Source of the DNA: a virus
DNA length: 43,234 bases
IMG/VR virus record: IMGVR_UViG_3300025917_000008
Span: 1-43,234 of that record
Direction: 5' to 3' (one strand)
Below the pieces are notes generated by a model that saw only the letters and a list, made by a program, of their open reading frames with translations, was not told the DNA's origin and made no database searches. Below, in pieces: positions 37,326 through 43,234 of this stretch (the stretch's first letter is position 1; every line of letters starts with the position of its first letter). The position numbers were made by a program, and so were the translations under genes.

Positions 37326-37516
37326 GGGCGCTCGAAATCGGCAGCGAGATCACCGCCAACATCCGTCTCGGCAACGGGCAGGAACGGGCTTGCCGCGCCA
37401 CCGTCAAAGGCTCCGGAAGCTGGGGCGTTCGCATCGAGATGATTGACGCGGCGGCGGAAGTCGATCTGCCCGCTGGGGTGCAAACCATCATCGGCTGGGA
37501 TAGGGTCCCGGCATAA
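37322..37516 (+). CDS. Hypothetical small protein (64 aa)
   Basis: ATGA overlap with the tailspike stop. Beta-rich (MRALEIGSEITANIRLGNGQ...TVKGSGSWGVRIEMID). Coupled to the spike, so perhaps a spike-assembly or chaperone peptide. No family recognised. Confidence 0.65.
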   Translation: MRALEIGSEITANIRLGNGQERACRATVKGSGSWGVRIEMIDAAAEVDLPAGVQTIIGWDRVPA

Positions 37517-37529
37517 CAAGGAGAGAGAC

Positions 37530-37661
37530 ATGAACGACAAACCCCTCCCCGACGAAGCCGAAGAGCGAAAGCCGCTCGATCCGGGCAAACCGGGACCGAA
37601 GCCGGCCGACAGTGGTGGAACCCCGCCGCCGCCGAGCGGCCCTCCCCCTCCGCATCAATAG
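37530..37661 (+). CDS. 43-aa proline-rich peptide
   Basis: AAGGAG lies seven bases before the ATG. The product is highly charged at the start (MNDKPLPDEAEERKPLDPGK) and then Pro-rich (GGTPPPPSGPPPPHQ). Disordered; no fold expected. Its 3' end touches the reverse HNH gene. Confidence 0.55.
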   Translation: MNDKPLPDEAEERKPLDPGKPGPKPADSGGTPPPPSGPPPPHQ

Positions 37662-38182
37662 ACAGATGCCCACGAATGACGATTCGCTATCCTCTTGGCA
37701 TGCGTTTTGCTGATGCCGAAGTCTCTGGCGAGACCTCGCCACGAGCGCCCCTTCGCTCTGGCTTTTCGGATGGCAATGACGGCCTCTGGCGACAACTTGG
37801 CGGCTGGATTTTTGACACCCTTCAACGTTCCGTGCCGCACGGTGTCTTCCGCGTTCTCCTGAGGAGTCGCCCAACGAAGATTGGAGATCACGTTGTGCGT
37901 TCGAATGCCGTCCCCGTGCGCCGCCTGATGCGCTCGCGTCGGCGGCTCTCCGAAGAAGGCGAAGGCCATAAGGCGATTGATGGTCGTGTGAATGCGCCTG
38001 CCGTTCGCGAACACCTTTGCCTTGACGTAGCCGTACTTGTCGAGCGCGCCGGGCCGAAGGATGCGGATTTGGGCACCCGAGCCGCCTCCGATCCTTCGCA
38101 GGCGCCCTATGCTCGAAACGGCATAGTTCGGCGCGAAGGGAATGACTTTCCAGATTTCGGTGGTATGATCGAACAGGTCCAT
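37655..38182 (-). CDS. HNH homing-type endonuclease (NUMOD4 + HNH + HTH)
   Basis: 175 aa on the opposite strand to all neighbours. N-terminal NUMOD4-like motif EIWKVIPFAPNYAVSSIGRL, then an HNH_3 core (RIHTTINRLMAFAFFG, AHQAAHGDG...HNVISNLRWATPQENA) and a C-terminal helix-turn-helix (KLSPEAVIAIR, then RGLARDFGISKTHAKRIANR). The start has GAGGGAG upstream. The arrangement is that of free-standing homing endonucleases in phages, which cut cognate sites and promote their own spread. Target site unknown. Confidence 0.9.
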   Translation of the reverse strand: MDLFDHTTEIWKVIPFAPNYAVSSIGRLRRIGGGSGAQIRILRPGALDKYGYVKAKVFANGRRIHTTINRLMAFAFFGEPPTRAHQAAHGDGIRTHNVISNLRWATPQENAEDTVRHGTLKGVKNPAAKLSPEAVIAIRKARAKGRSWRGLARDFGISKTHAKRIANRHSWASVY

Positions 38183-38295
38183 GATGCGCTCCCTCGCATT
38201 GCGGATAGGGCCGGGAGGGCGTTAACGCGCCTTCTCGGCTCGCATCTGTCTAGCAGGACGCCCGCGCCCGCGCAACTTTTCGCGAGGGCATCGCT
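38183..38295 (+). other. Gap after HNH gene, with 10-bp palindrome
   Basis: These 113 bases separate the reverse HNH gene from the membrane cluster. A palindrome GCGTTAACGC lies at 38219-38228. No convincing promoter or terminator was found. It may be an operator or the edge of the inserted HNH element. Confidence 0.4.
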
Positions 38296-38748
38296 ATGAT
38301 TTATTGGGCCTATGTAATCCCCTTGCTCGTTATCTGCGCGTGTTCCCTGACCGGGAGAGAGCAGATGATCCGCACGGCCATGGCAATTCTCGCCAATTGG
38401 ATAATCAATTCCGGCTTCGTGCTGGCGACCGGCATCTATGACCCGTGGTGGTTTTTCCTCGCCACGGACGCGCTGACCGCATGGGTGATCCTCTATCATC
38501 CTGCCGGGAAAGCTCAAGCCCTGATCGGCTACACCTATATAGCGCAAATCCTCATGCACTGCGTCTATGCGGTATCTAACTCCGTTTTGGCGGAATATGC
38601 CTATTGGCAAATCCTCACCGCTATCGCATTTGTGCAACTCCTCTTGCTGGGGGGCTGGATCGGTGGTTTTTGGTGGCGTCGTTATTCTGATCACAGCCGG
38701 AATAGTTTCGGCCCTGTCGCGACTCGCAAAAAAGGCGTGGCGGGGTGA
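38296..38748 (+). CDS. Multi-pass membrane protein (150 aa), holin candidate
   Basis: Four or five hydrophobic segments: about residues 1-19, 27-47, 48-68, 75-95 and 103-125, with few charges between and a basic C-terminus (TRKKGVAG). The first gene of the late membrane cluster. A holin or other inner-membrane protein is plausible by position, but the number of segments is higher than in most holins. Confidence 0.7.
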   Translation: MIYWAYVIPLLVICACSLTGREQMIRTAMAILANWIINSGFVLATGIYDPWWFFLATDALTAWVILYHPAGKAQALIGYTYIAQILMHCVYAVSNSVLAEYAYWQILTAIAFVQLLLLGGWIGGFWWRRYSDHSRNSFGPVATRKKGVAG

Positions 38749-38948
38749 CAGGCGCAAGGCAAGTTAGCTGGCCGCCGAACATCGTCCTGACCATCGTTCT
38801 GGCGCTTCTCGCGGCACAGCAGGCCTATTTCAATTTCAACAGCACGACGAAGGCGGATATAGCGGTGCTTCAATCTCAGGTGGCGGCGCTGCGGAACGAT
38901 TTGAACGACGCGCGCCGGGAGCTTGGAGAGCGAAGAGAGCAACGATGA
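38745..38948 (+). CDS. Small membrane protein with coiled coil (67 aa)
   Basis: GTG overlapping the previous TGA. One membrane helix (residues 11-27), then a coiled-coil rich in Gln, Arg and Asp (TTKADIAVLQSQVAALRNDL). Topology resembles inner-membrane spanin subunits or holin regulators, though it is shorter than most i-spanins. Confidence 0.65.
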   Translation: MTGARQVSWPPNIVLTIVLALLAAQQAYFNFNSTTKADIAVLQSQVAALRNDLNDARRELGERREQR

Positions 38949-39182
38949 ATGGACGCGCTACTCAACCCCGCTGTGCTGACCATCGTCCTCGGGGCGTTCG
39001 GCGGTGCGATCACATGGTTGTGGACGCGGGTCACAGAGGCGCTAAAGAAGCATCGGGCCTGCGAGGTCGAATTGGCGACCCTGAGGGCCGAGATGGCGGC
39101 ACAGGGGCGGGAGCTTAGCATTGTGCAGGGGACATGCTCTACCTTGACCGAATTGCTCCGTAAGGAGGTCCACGTTGGCTGA
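38949..39182 (+). CDS. Small membrane protein with coiled coil (77 aa)
   Basis: Starts directly after the previous gene. A hydrophobic helix (residues 7-27) with ITWLWTRV, then a coiled coil (CEVELATLRAEMAAQGRELS). Together with the previous gene it forms a pair of similar single-pass coiled-coil proteins, candidates for spanin-like or regulatory partners. Its stop overlaps the PAS gene start. Confidence 0.65.
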   Translation: MDALLNPAVLTIVLGAFGGAITWLWTRVTEALKKHRACEVELATLRAEMAAQGRELSIVQGTCSTLTELLRKEVHVG

Positions 39183-39564
39183 CCCGGTTGACATCGCTTC
39201 GTTTATCGGGGCTGGCTTTCACAAGGTGCTGGAAGACGCCCCCTCGGCTGTCGTTATCGCTGACGATCACGGCAAGCTCGTTTGGGCGAATCGGGCTTTC
39301 GTCGCCCTGTTCGGCCATGCCCGCCCCGAGATTGTCGGCAAGCAAATAAACTTCCTCCTGCCCGAGGATCGCCGCGAGCGCCACGCGGAATATATCGAGG
39401 GGTGGTTTGGAGGCCCGCGCCCCCGCCCCATGGGCGCCGATTTAGCGATCCAGGGCCGAAAAAAGAACGGCGACGTGATCGATCTCGAAATCCAACTCTC
39501 CCCGATTGAGACCGAAAAAGGCGTGCTGGCGCTCGCATGGATCAGGGCGAGGGACATAAGGTGA
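39175..39564 (+). CDS. Stand-alone PAS-domain protein
   Basis: TTG at 39175 with AAGGAGG six bases upstream, overlapping the previous stop. 129 aa, nearly all one PAS domain: LEDAPSAVVIADDHGKLVWA, NRAFVALFGHARPEIVGK, INFLLPEDRRERHAEYI, GRKKNGDVIDLEIQLSPI. His70 aligns with the FixL haem-binding His (SRH.SY), while the FixL distal Arg position is Leu90, so haem binding is possible but not assured. There is no kinase, GGDEF, EAL or HTH partner. In a membrane/lysis cluster it may sense a small molecule, redox state or gas. Confidence 0.85.
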   Translation: MADPVDIASFIGAGFHKVLEDAPSAVVIADDHGKLVWANRAFVALFGHARPEIVGKQINFLLPEDRRERHAEYIEGWFGGPRPRPMGADLAIQGRKKNGDVIDLEIQLSPIETEKGVLALAWIRARDIR

Positions 39565-39803
39565 GCGCGGTCCAAAGGGCTCTGATCGGGCTGGCGGCGG
39601 CGACCTACATCCTCGCGGTCTACTTCTGCCTTTGGGCGGCGAGCGCCATTTCCGACACGCATACCAAAACGGTGGAAATGCACGCGATGATGACGGAGCA
39701 AAAGAGCGGCCGGGACGCGCAAATCGACCGAGGCCATTCCGACAACGCCGAGAACATATCCTCGAACACGAACCGGCTTGAGGCGCTGGAAAACAGGCAA
39801 TGA
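39561..39803 (+). CDS. Single-pass membrane protein (80 aa)
   Basis: GTG at 39561 overlaps the PAS stop (GTGA); ATG 39537 has no ribosome site. One membrane helix (about residues 7-29: ALIGLAAATYILAVYFCLWA), then a charged coiled-coil-like tail. Coupled to the PAS gene, so it might be a membrane partner. No family recognised. Confidence 0.65.
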   Translation: MSAVQRALIGLAAATYILAVYFCLWAASAISDTHTKTVEMHAMMTEQKSGRDAQIDRGHSDNAENISSNTNRLEALENRQ

Positions 39804-40096
39804 CTGAGGCTGAGCGATGCAACAGATGCGGCGGTGATAATCCAGCTTGGGCGGCGCCGTCGCCTCTCTGGAACGCCGTCATGCGCGGCGGCTCGATCAA
39901 TGGCGAGCCTGAATTCGGCGACATGGTTTGCGCCACCTGCTTTATGATTTTGGCGGAGGAGCGCGGAATTGCTTTTCGCTGGCGCCTCCAGCCAGAGGTC
40001 GTGAACGTGGCCCTTGAAACCGTCACGCCCTCCGGTCGGATTTGGGACGAAGGCCGCTGGCTTTGGACCGCGCCTTCGCTGGGAAAAAGACAGTAG
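39800..40096 (+). CDS. Cys-rich conserved phage protein (98 aa)
   Basis: ATGA overlap. N-terminal CNRCGGDNPAWAAPSPLWNA and a second CATC lower down form a zinc-binding pair. The NPxWxAPSPLWNxVM pattern is common to a small protein family in actinobacterial and proteobacterial phages of unknown function. Soluble. Confidence 0.75.
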   Translation: MTEAERCNRCGGDNPAWAAPSPLWNAVMRGGSINGEPEFGDMVCATCFMILAEERGIAFRWRLQPEVVNVALETVTPSGRIWDEGRWLWTAPSLGKRQ

Positions 40097-40159
40097 CCCG
40101 CCCATTGAGCCCGCCGCCGAACGGGGCTATGAGGGGCGAACAGCAACAGGAGGATGGGC

Positions 40160-40462
40160 GTGGGAACAGAAGCCGACGAAGCCGAGGTCCGCCAACGCAT
40201 CGCGACGGACTGCCATTATCCCCTTGGCGAGCACGACGCCATGAAGTGGGCAATCGCCTTCCGCGTCCGATTCACCGAGGGCGAGCGCGGCGTGCCCATT
40301 CCGCTTTCGGCGAGCGAACTTGACAGCCGCATGGTCGGGTGGTTCGCCAACTGCATGGCGACAGAGGAAATGCTCCAGACCGGCGGCTCCTTCCTCAACG
40401 CCGATGGGGTGCAATCGATCATCGACGGAGAGATTGAGGCACACCCGGAACTTCATCGTTAG
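40160..40462 (+). CDS. Hypothetical acidic protein (100 aa)
   Basis: GTG at 40160 is chosen because AGGAGG (40148-40153) lies six bases upstream; the ATG at 40154 touches it. 100 aa, with an acidic mixed fold (TEADEAEVRQRIATDCHYPLG, then WAIAFRVRFTEGERG). No family recognised. Confidence 0.65.
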   Translation: MGTEADEAEVRQRIATDCHYPLGEHDAMKWAIAFRVRFTEGERGVPIPLSASELDSRMVGWFANCMATEEMLQTGGSFLNADGVQSIIDGEIEAHPELHR

Positions 40463-40708
40463 GGAGAGGGGAACACGATGAAGATCAGCGAAGGATGAGA
40501 CGCTCGATTACCTGTTACTCGGTTGCGGAGGCGCTCTTGTTGCGCGAAGTGAAGCTGCGGGCCAGAGCCGACCTCTGGCATCTCGGAAGGCGAAGTGTCT
40601 TTTGGGGCTTCCGCCAAGCACCACTGAACCGACTCGATTTGACCGCTAGCAGTCTCGCCGAATCGTACGGGTCATTCCCCGTCGCCGCAGCCCAAGGAGC
40701 ATAGCACC
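40463..40708 (+). other. Gap of 246 bases, mostly without a convincing gene
   Basis: This is one of the longer stretches without a supported gene. An ORF at 40495-40704 (69 aa, MRRSITCYSVAEALLLREVK...) has only a weak ribosome site. It contains no obvious promoter or hairpin. It may be a spacer, a weak gene or a small RNA region. Confidence 0.4.
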
Positions 40709-40906
40709 ATGATCTCCAAACTCAAGCTCATTCTCGCCGCCCTGTTCGCGCTATCGGCCTGCGCGCATGGGCTTCCTCGCGAGCGGTGCATGGACCGGAT
40801 CAACGCGGCCTTCGCGGCACGGAATGTCGCGGCTCACTCAAACGAGGAGATCGGCGGCGAGATCGGCAAAGCCCACCCGCTGCCCGTGTGCTTCAGGAGA
40901 GGATAG
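40709..40906 (+). CDS. Small lipoprotein (65 aa), outer-membrane spanin candidate
   Basis: CAAGGAGCA precedes the ATG. A basic start and hydrophobic helix end at LSAC (residues 15-18), a good lipobox with Cys18. The mature part has two more cysteines and is short, like Rz1-type o-spanins, though it lacks their Pro richness. It follows the gap in the late cluster. Confidence 0.7.
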   Translation: MISKLKLILAALFALSACAHGLPRERCMDRINAAFAARNVAAHSNEEIGGEIGKAHPLPVCFRRG

Positions 40907-40909
40907 ACC

Positions 40910-41212
40910 ATGAAAGCTCTCATCGCCCTCGCTTTGTTCGCCTCGCCCGCTTTCGCGCAGACGCCGCCGCCGAATTGGGAAATGACCCTGCCCGGCGCGC
41001 GCCATTTCGCCAAGGACGTATGCTCGGAGCGCGACAGTCTCCGCAGCGACCGCGCCTGCTATGCGGCCTATCTCCGCCAGCGCGACGTCGAGGCGCGTGG
41101 CTACCCTCCCGGAGATTTTCGTTGCACCCCTGCCTATCAGCGTAGGACGCGCTGGGAGTTCTATGCCGACGACAGGCCGAACTGCCCCAACTTGAGGAGG
41201 CCGAGACGATGA
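40910..41212 (+). CDS. Secreted cysteine protein (100 aa)
   Basis: Four bases after the lipoprotein. Signal peptide of about 16 residues (MKALIALALFASPAFA|Q). The mature part has four cysteines (KDVCSERD, RACYAAYL, RCTPAY, NCPNL), probably two disulfides in the periplasm. No lysozyme or amidase motif is visible. It may be a periplasmic partner in lysis or entry exclusion. Confidence 0.7.
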   Translation: MKALIALALFASPAFAQTPPPNWEMTLPGARHFAKDVCSERDSLRSDRACYAAYLRQRDVEARGYPPGDFRCTPAYQRRTRWEFYADDRPNCPNLRRPRR

Positions 41213-41598
41213 AGAAACTATTGCTCGCGCCGTTGCTGGCGGCATCGCTCGCGCTACAGGGATGCGCTGGATTGCTCGGTGCCATTGCCGGACCCGCCCC
41301 GGCTCCGCTCACCCGCACGACAATCGATGATCGCGCGCTGGAAACCGCGTGGCGCTCGTTCGACGTGGCGTTGGACGCGATCACTCTTCTGACAGACAGG
41401 GGCATCATCGTGCCCGGCTCTCCGCAAGGGCGCAGCATCGCCACTGCCATTCGCGCCGTGAATCGGGCGCTCGCCACCGCCGAGAGGTTCGCTGCCGCCG
41501 AGTCCGCGACCGATTACGCCACCGCCCTCCGCGAAGCGACCGAGGGCATGAACACCATCCGTCAAGCTTTGGGAGGCAACAATGCCGGGAATCGGTAA
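41209..41598 (+). CDS. Lipoprotein (129 aa)
   Basis: ATGA overlap. Signal sequence MKKLLLAPLLAASLALQGC with lipobox LQGC (Cys19). The mature protein is helical (DALDAITLLTDRGII, then AIRAVNRALATAERFAAAE) and likely sits on a membrane. It overlaps the next gene by 17 bases. Lysis or superinfection-exclusion role is possible. Confidence 0.75.
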   Translation: MKKLLLAPLLAASLALQGCAGLLGAIAGPAPAPLTRTTIDDRALETAWRSFDVALDAITLLTDRGIIVPGSPQGRSIATAIRAVNRALATAERFAAAESATDYATALREATEGMNTIRQALGGNNAGNR

Positions 41599-41860
41599 CA
41601 TCATCGACACGATCCAGAATGTCATGCAGGCGGCGCAGCGCATCACCGCCGCGATCCCCGGCCTTCAGGGCGTCAGTGGAATGATCGGCGTGGCCGAACA
41701 GGTGACGGAGATCGGCGAGAAGCTGATCCCGGTCCTCGGCACTCTGAGCGGTCATGTGACTGACTCGCGCACCCAGGCCGAGATGCAACAAACTCGGGCG
41801 GAATTGGCGGCGGCAGTCAGCGCGAAGGCGGAGAGTCTAGCGGACCGGCTTGACGGCTGA
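41582..41860 (+). CDS. Hypothetical helical protein at the end of the rightward arm (92 aa)
   Basis: Starts inside the lipoprotein gene. Helical, amphipathic (IDTIQNVMQAAQRITAAIPG), with a Gln/Ala/Glu-rich C-terminus. No signal or membrane segment is certain. Last gene of the rightward arm; its 3' end overlaps the last leftward gene (41817-41860). Confidence 0.65.
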   Translation: MPGIGNIIDTIQNVMQAAQRITAAIPGLQGVSGMIGVAEQVTEIGEKLIPVLGTLSGHVTDSRTQAEMQQTRAELAAAVSAKAESLADRLDG

Positions 41861-42182
41861 GCGCCTCGAAACGGTCGGCGGCTTCGGAACACGCCTCGGC
41901 CATTTCTTCGATCAGGGCACATAGGCAAATGCTCGCGCAGTTGCACCCCATGTCAGCGGGGCACAGGCCCTCTGGCTTGCTGAGCCTGTTGAGCCTCTCC
42001 ACCAGATCACCCTCAGGAACTTGGGCGGAGAGGGCTGCGACACGGGCAAGCGTTTCTCCGCACAGTTCGTAGAAATGACCGGCGCTCTCGGCCCATTCGT
42101 CGGTTACGGCGGTAGCCCGAACAGCGGCTATCGTGGCAATAGCGTCGTCCAGCGCCTCGCGCAGAGTGGGTGTGGCGGTCAT
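41817..42182 (-). CDS. Last gene of the leftward arm (121 aa)
   Basis: ATG at 42182 overlaps the preceding stop (ATGA); the frame to 42266 enters the previous gene. Helical (LREALDDAIATIAAVRATAV) with a Cys cluster CPADMGCNCASICLC, which may bind a metal. Its end overlaps the last rightward gene on the other strand by 44 bases. Confidence 0.7.
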   Translation of the reverse strand: MTATPTLREALDDAIATIAAVRATAVTDEWAESAGHFYELCGETLARVAALSAQVPEGDLVERLNRLSKPEGLCPADMGCNCASICLCALIEEMAEACSEAADRFEALSRQAGPLDSPPSR

Positions 42183-42397
42183 GGCGCCCGCGCCAGTTCG
42201 CGCGCCTCTTCGCCGAGCGCGGTCATTTTGAAAGTGCAGTCTCCCCGCCGATTGTATTGGACGCATTCAAGCGCGCCAGCGGAGAACATCGGCACCCGGT
42301 AATGTCCGCGAATATGGCTGTACGGATACGACGCGCCGGGTTGAAGGTCGCGCAGCCAGAAGCCCCATTTGTCGGCGATTTCAGCGGCGGTCATCAT
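42179..42397 (-). CDS. Hypothetical protein with Tyr-rich middle (72 aa)
   Basis: Starts in ATGATG at 42397 or 42394, overlapping the previous stop. The sequence has a helix-turn-helix-like start (TAAEIADKWGFWLRDLQPGA), followed by YPYSHIRGHYRVPMFS and beta strands. Winged-helix like; may bind DNA. Function unknown. Confidence 0.65.
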   Translation of the reverse strand: MMTAAEIADKWGFWLRDLQPGASYPYSHIRGHYRVPMFSAGALECVQYNRRGDCTFKMTALGEEARELARAP

Positions 42398-42843
42398 CCT
42401 TCCCCCAGCATCTTGAGGGCCTCGGCTGCGGCGCGGACCTCGTCGCCGAAATGGAAATCGATACAGTCGGCCGTGAACTCAGCGGCGTCGCCCCAAGCCG
42501 AAGTCCGACTATCCGAAACTTTCCAGAGCATGTGGGCATCGTCCGCCTCAGTGCCCTTGCGAAGCCCGGCGTGCATGCTCTCCCCGATGTAGGCGGCGTC
42601 AATTTTCCCAATTACTGGCGCCAGATTCTCCAATGCCCTCGCACAGGCCAAAAGCGCGGGGAAGGAGTTGACAATCTCCTTTTCTGCCGTCCGAACCTCG
42701 GCTGCCCATGCGTAAAACTTCTCCAGCCATACAGATTTTTCTCCGTTGTGCCACGCCAGCACGTCGTCCACGGTCGCGCCAGGCATCGGCTTCAATGCGA
42801 TCCTCCGCAGGGCCTCAAGCCGCCCAAGAACATCCTCTGCCAT
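42394..42843 (-). CDS. Hypothetical helical protein (149 aa)
   Basis: Starts right after the upstream TAG. Mostly helical and acidic (MAEDVLGRLEALRRIALKPM, then ALLACARALENLAPVIGKID), with two Trp-rich stretches. It has no motif. Part of the leftward operon. Confidence 0.7.
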   Translation of the reverse strand: MAEDVLGRLEALRRIALKPMPGATVDDVLAWHNGEKSVWLEKFYAWAAEVRTAEKEIVNSFPALLACARALENLAPVIGKIDAAYIGESMHAGLRKGTEADDAHMLWKVSDSRTSAWGDAAEFTADCIDFHFGDEVRAAAEALKMLGEG

Positions 42844-42999
42844 CTATTTGTCCTTTGCCTTTGCCCGCAGAGCGAGCACGATGACGGCCCACTCAGCAGC
42901 GGCCTGACGATATTCGTGGCGGTCGGGCGACCTGGTTCTCAGCGCTCCCGTCGCGTATTCCAGCAGGGCGGATTCGGCGCGGGCTAGAAGGTCACTCAC
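42844..42999 (-). CDS. Hypothetical basic helical protein (51 aa)
   Basis: GTG at 42999 overlaps the stop of the junction-spanning gene (GTGA) and has AAGGAGAGAAGGG ahead. Product: VSDLLARAESALLEYATGAL, then a basic helix with a Trp. No family recognised. The longer frame to 43041 is rejected because it would overprint the previous gene. Confidence 0.7.
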   Translation of the reverse strand: MSDLLARAESALLEYATGALRTRSPDRHEYRQAAAEWAVIVLALRAKAKDK

Positions 43000-43234
43000 C
43001 CCTTCTCTCCTTCTTCGGTATTGGCCTGCCCCTTTTCCCATTCAGCGAGCAGTTGAACGATGCGATCACAGACCGGCGCGTCTACGCCCCACAATTCGAG
43101 CCGCTCAAGAATGTCATCTTGAAGTAGGGTCGTGTCATCCAGGTCGAACATCGGATCGTGCTGCGGAGTGCCGCCGCGAGTATCGTAGGCGCCCATTATC
43201 CTGCCCCCATCCCTGTTGGCCTGCTCACCGAGGG
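42996..43234 (-). CDS. Same gene as 1-671: C-terminal part
   Basis: This is the C-terminal part of the 260-aa gene that begins at 671. It ends at a TGA at 42996-42998. An internal ATG at 43196 could be mistaken for the start of a separate 66-aa gene, but the upstream frame is open without interruption into the other end of the window. The tail is acidic (DLDDTTLLQDD) and then basic and charged. The next gene starts with a GTG that overlaps this stop. Confidence 0.8.
   Translation of the reverse strand, partial: LGEQANRDGGRIMGAYDTRGGTPQHDPMFDLDDTTLLQDDILERLELWGVDAPVCDRIVQLLAEWEKGQANTEEGEKG
43108..43234. repeat. 127-bp terminal direct repeat (right copy)
   Basis: This is an exact copy of bases 1-127, including the distinctive stretch at the start of the window. 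It should be removed before any gene or length count, because it duplicates part of one coding sequence. Confidence 0.95.

Noticed and set aside
37676-38299. 207-codon plus-strand frame over the HNH gene
   Set aside because: Antisense shadow of a well-defined NUMOD4-HNH protein.
42996-43196. Separate 66-aa gene starting at 43196
   Set aside because: The same frame is open through the junction to a well-supported start at 671, so it is the C-terminus of one gene.
43108-43234. Biological terminal repeat as in T7-like phages
   Set aside because: The repeat lies within a continuous gene and its length matches an assembler k-mer; circular closure is simpler.
1-43234. tRNA genes, CRISPR arrays, integrase or attachment sites
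   Set aside because: I looked for cloverleaf-like segments, regular repeats and recombinase motifs and found none that I could support by eye; a dedicated search would be needed to exclude tRNAs.

Overview
The window is a complete, circularly closed genome of a tailed bacteriophage (Caudoviricetes), about 43.1 kb of unique sequence. The first 127 bases are repeated exactly as the last 127 (43108-43234). Joining them restores a 260-codon gene that runs across the junction, so the overlap looks like an assembly overlap on a circular or permuted molecule and not a biological end repeat. High GC content, small gene-dense modules and TTGACA-type promoters with weak -10 boxes fit a phage of an alphaproteobacterium, perhaps a sphingomonad. 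That host guess is inference. No integrase, excisionase or CI-type repressor was recognised, so a virulent lifestyle is the simplest reading.

The genome has two divergent arms that start from a control region at about 9092-9196. The leftward (minus) arm runs from 9091 through position 1, across the junction and on to 41817. It holds more than 30 small genes, many joined by ATGA, GTGA or TGATG overlaps. Recognisable members are an ERF-type single-strand annealing protein with an HNH/Ref-like nuclease next to it, a DUF1367-type protein, a large protein with a GHKL-like ATP-binding N-terminus, zinc-ribbon peptides and membrane peptides. This looks like the early, host-takeover and recombination arm.

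The rightward (plus) arm begins with a small HTH protein (9197) and short early genes. It then carries a GP88-like cysteine-rich protein, zinc-ribbon proteins, a GIY-YIG/T5orf172-type protein and a winged-helix replication initiator (13033). A set of small genes at 14.8-16.0 kb follows, several sharing the leader CACAGGGAAAG. Next comes the packaging and virion block: TerS-like protein, TerL, an 804-aa portal, a set of capsid-fibre-like genes, scaffold, major capsid, decoration protein, head-tail adaptor, a P22 gp10-like tail protein, a GNAT-like protein, internal or ejection proteins, a collar-domain fibre and a putative tailspike. No tape measure, sheath or long-tail genes are present, so podovirus-like morphology is inferred.

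The arm ends in a membrane and lysis-like cluster (38.3-41.9 kb) with holin-like and coiled-coil membrane proteins, two lipoproteins, a secreted cysteine protein and a stand-alone PAS-domain protein. No canonical endolysin was recognised. An HNH homing-type endonuclease lies in reverse orientation between the tail-fibre genes and this cluster. The two arms converge and overlap at 41817-41860.

Main points for follow-up are the PAS protein in the lysis region, a virion protein split by a +1 frame change at about 31870, a zinc-ribbon gene that appears to have lost its start through a 4-bp repeat deletion at about 4340, two tandem perfect hairpins behind the first leftward gene, and two consecutive virion genes that seem to start at CTG. 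Family names come from recognising motifs by eye; no database search was run.
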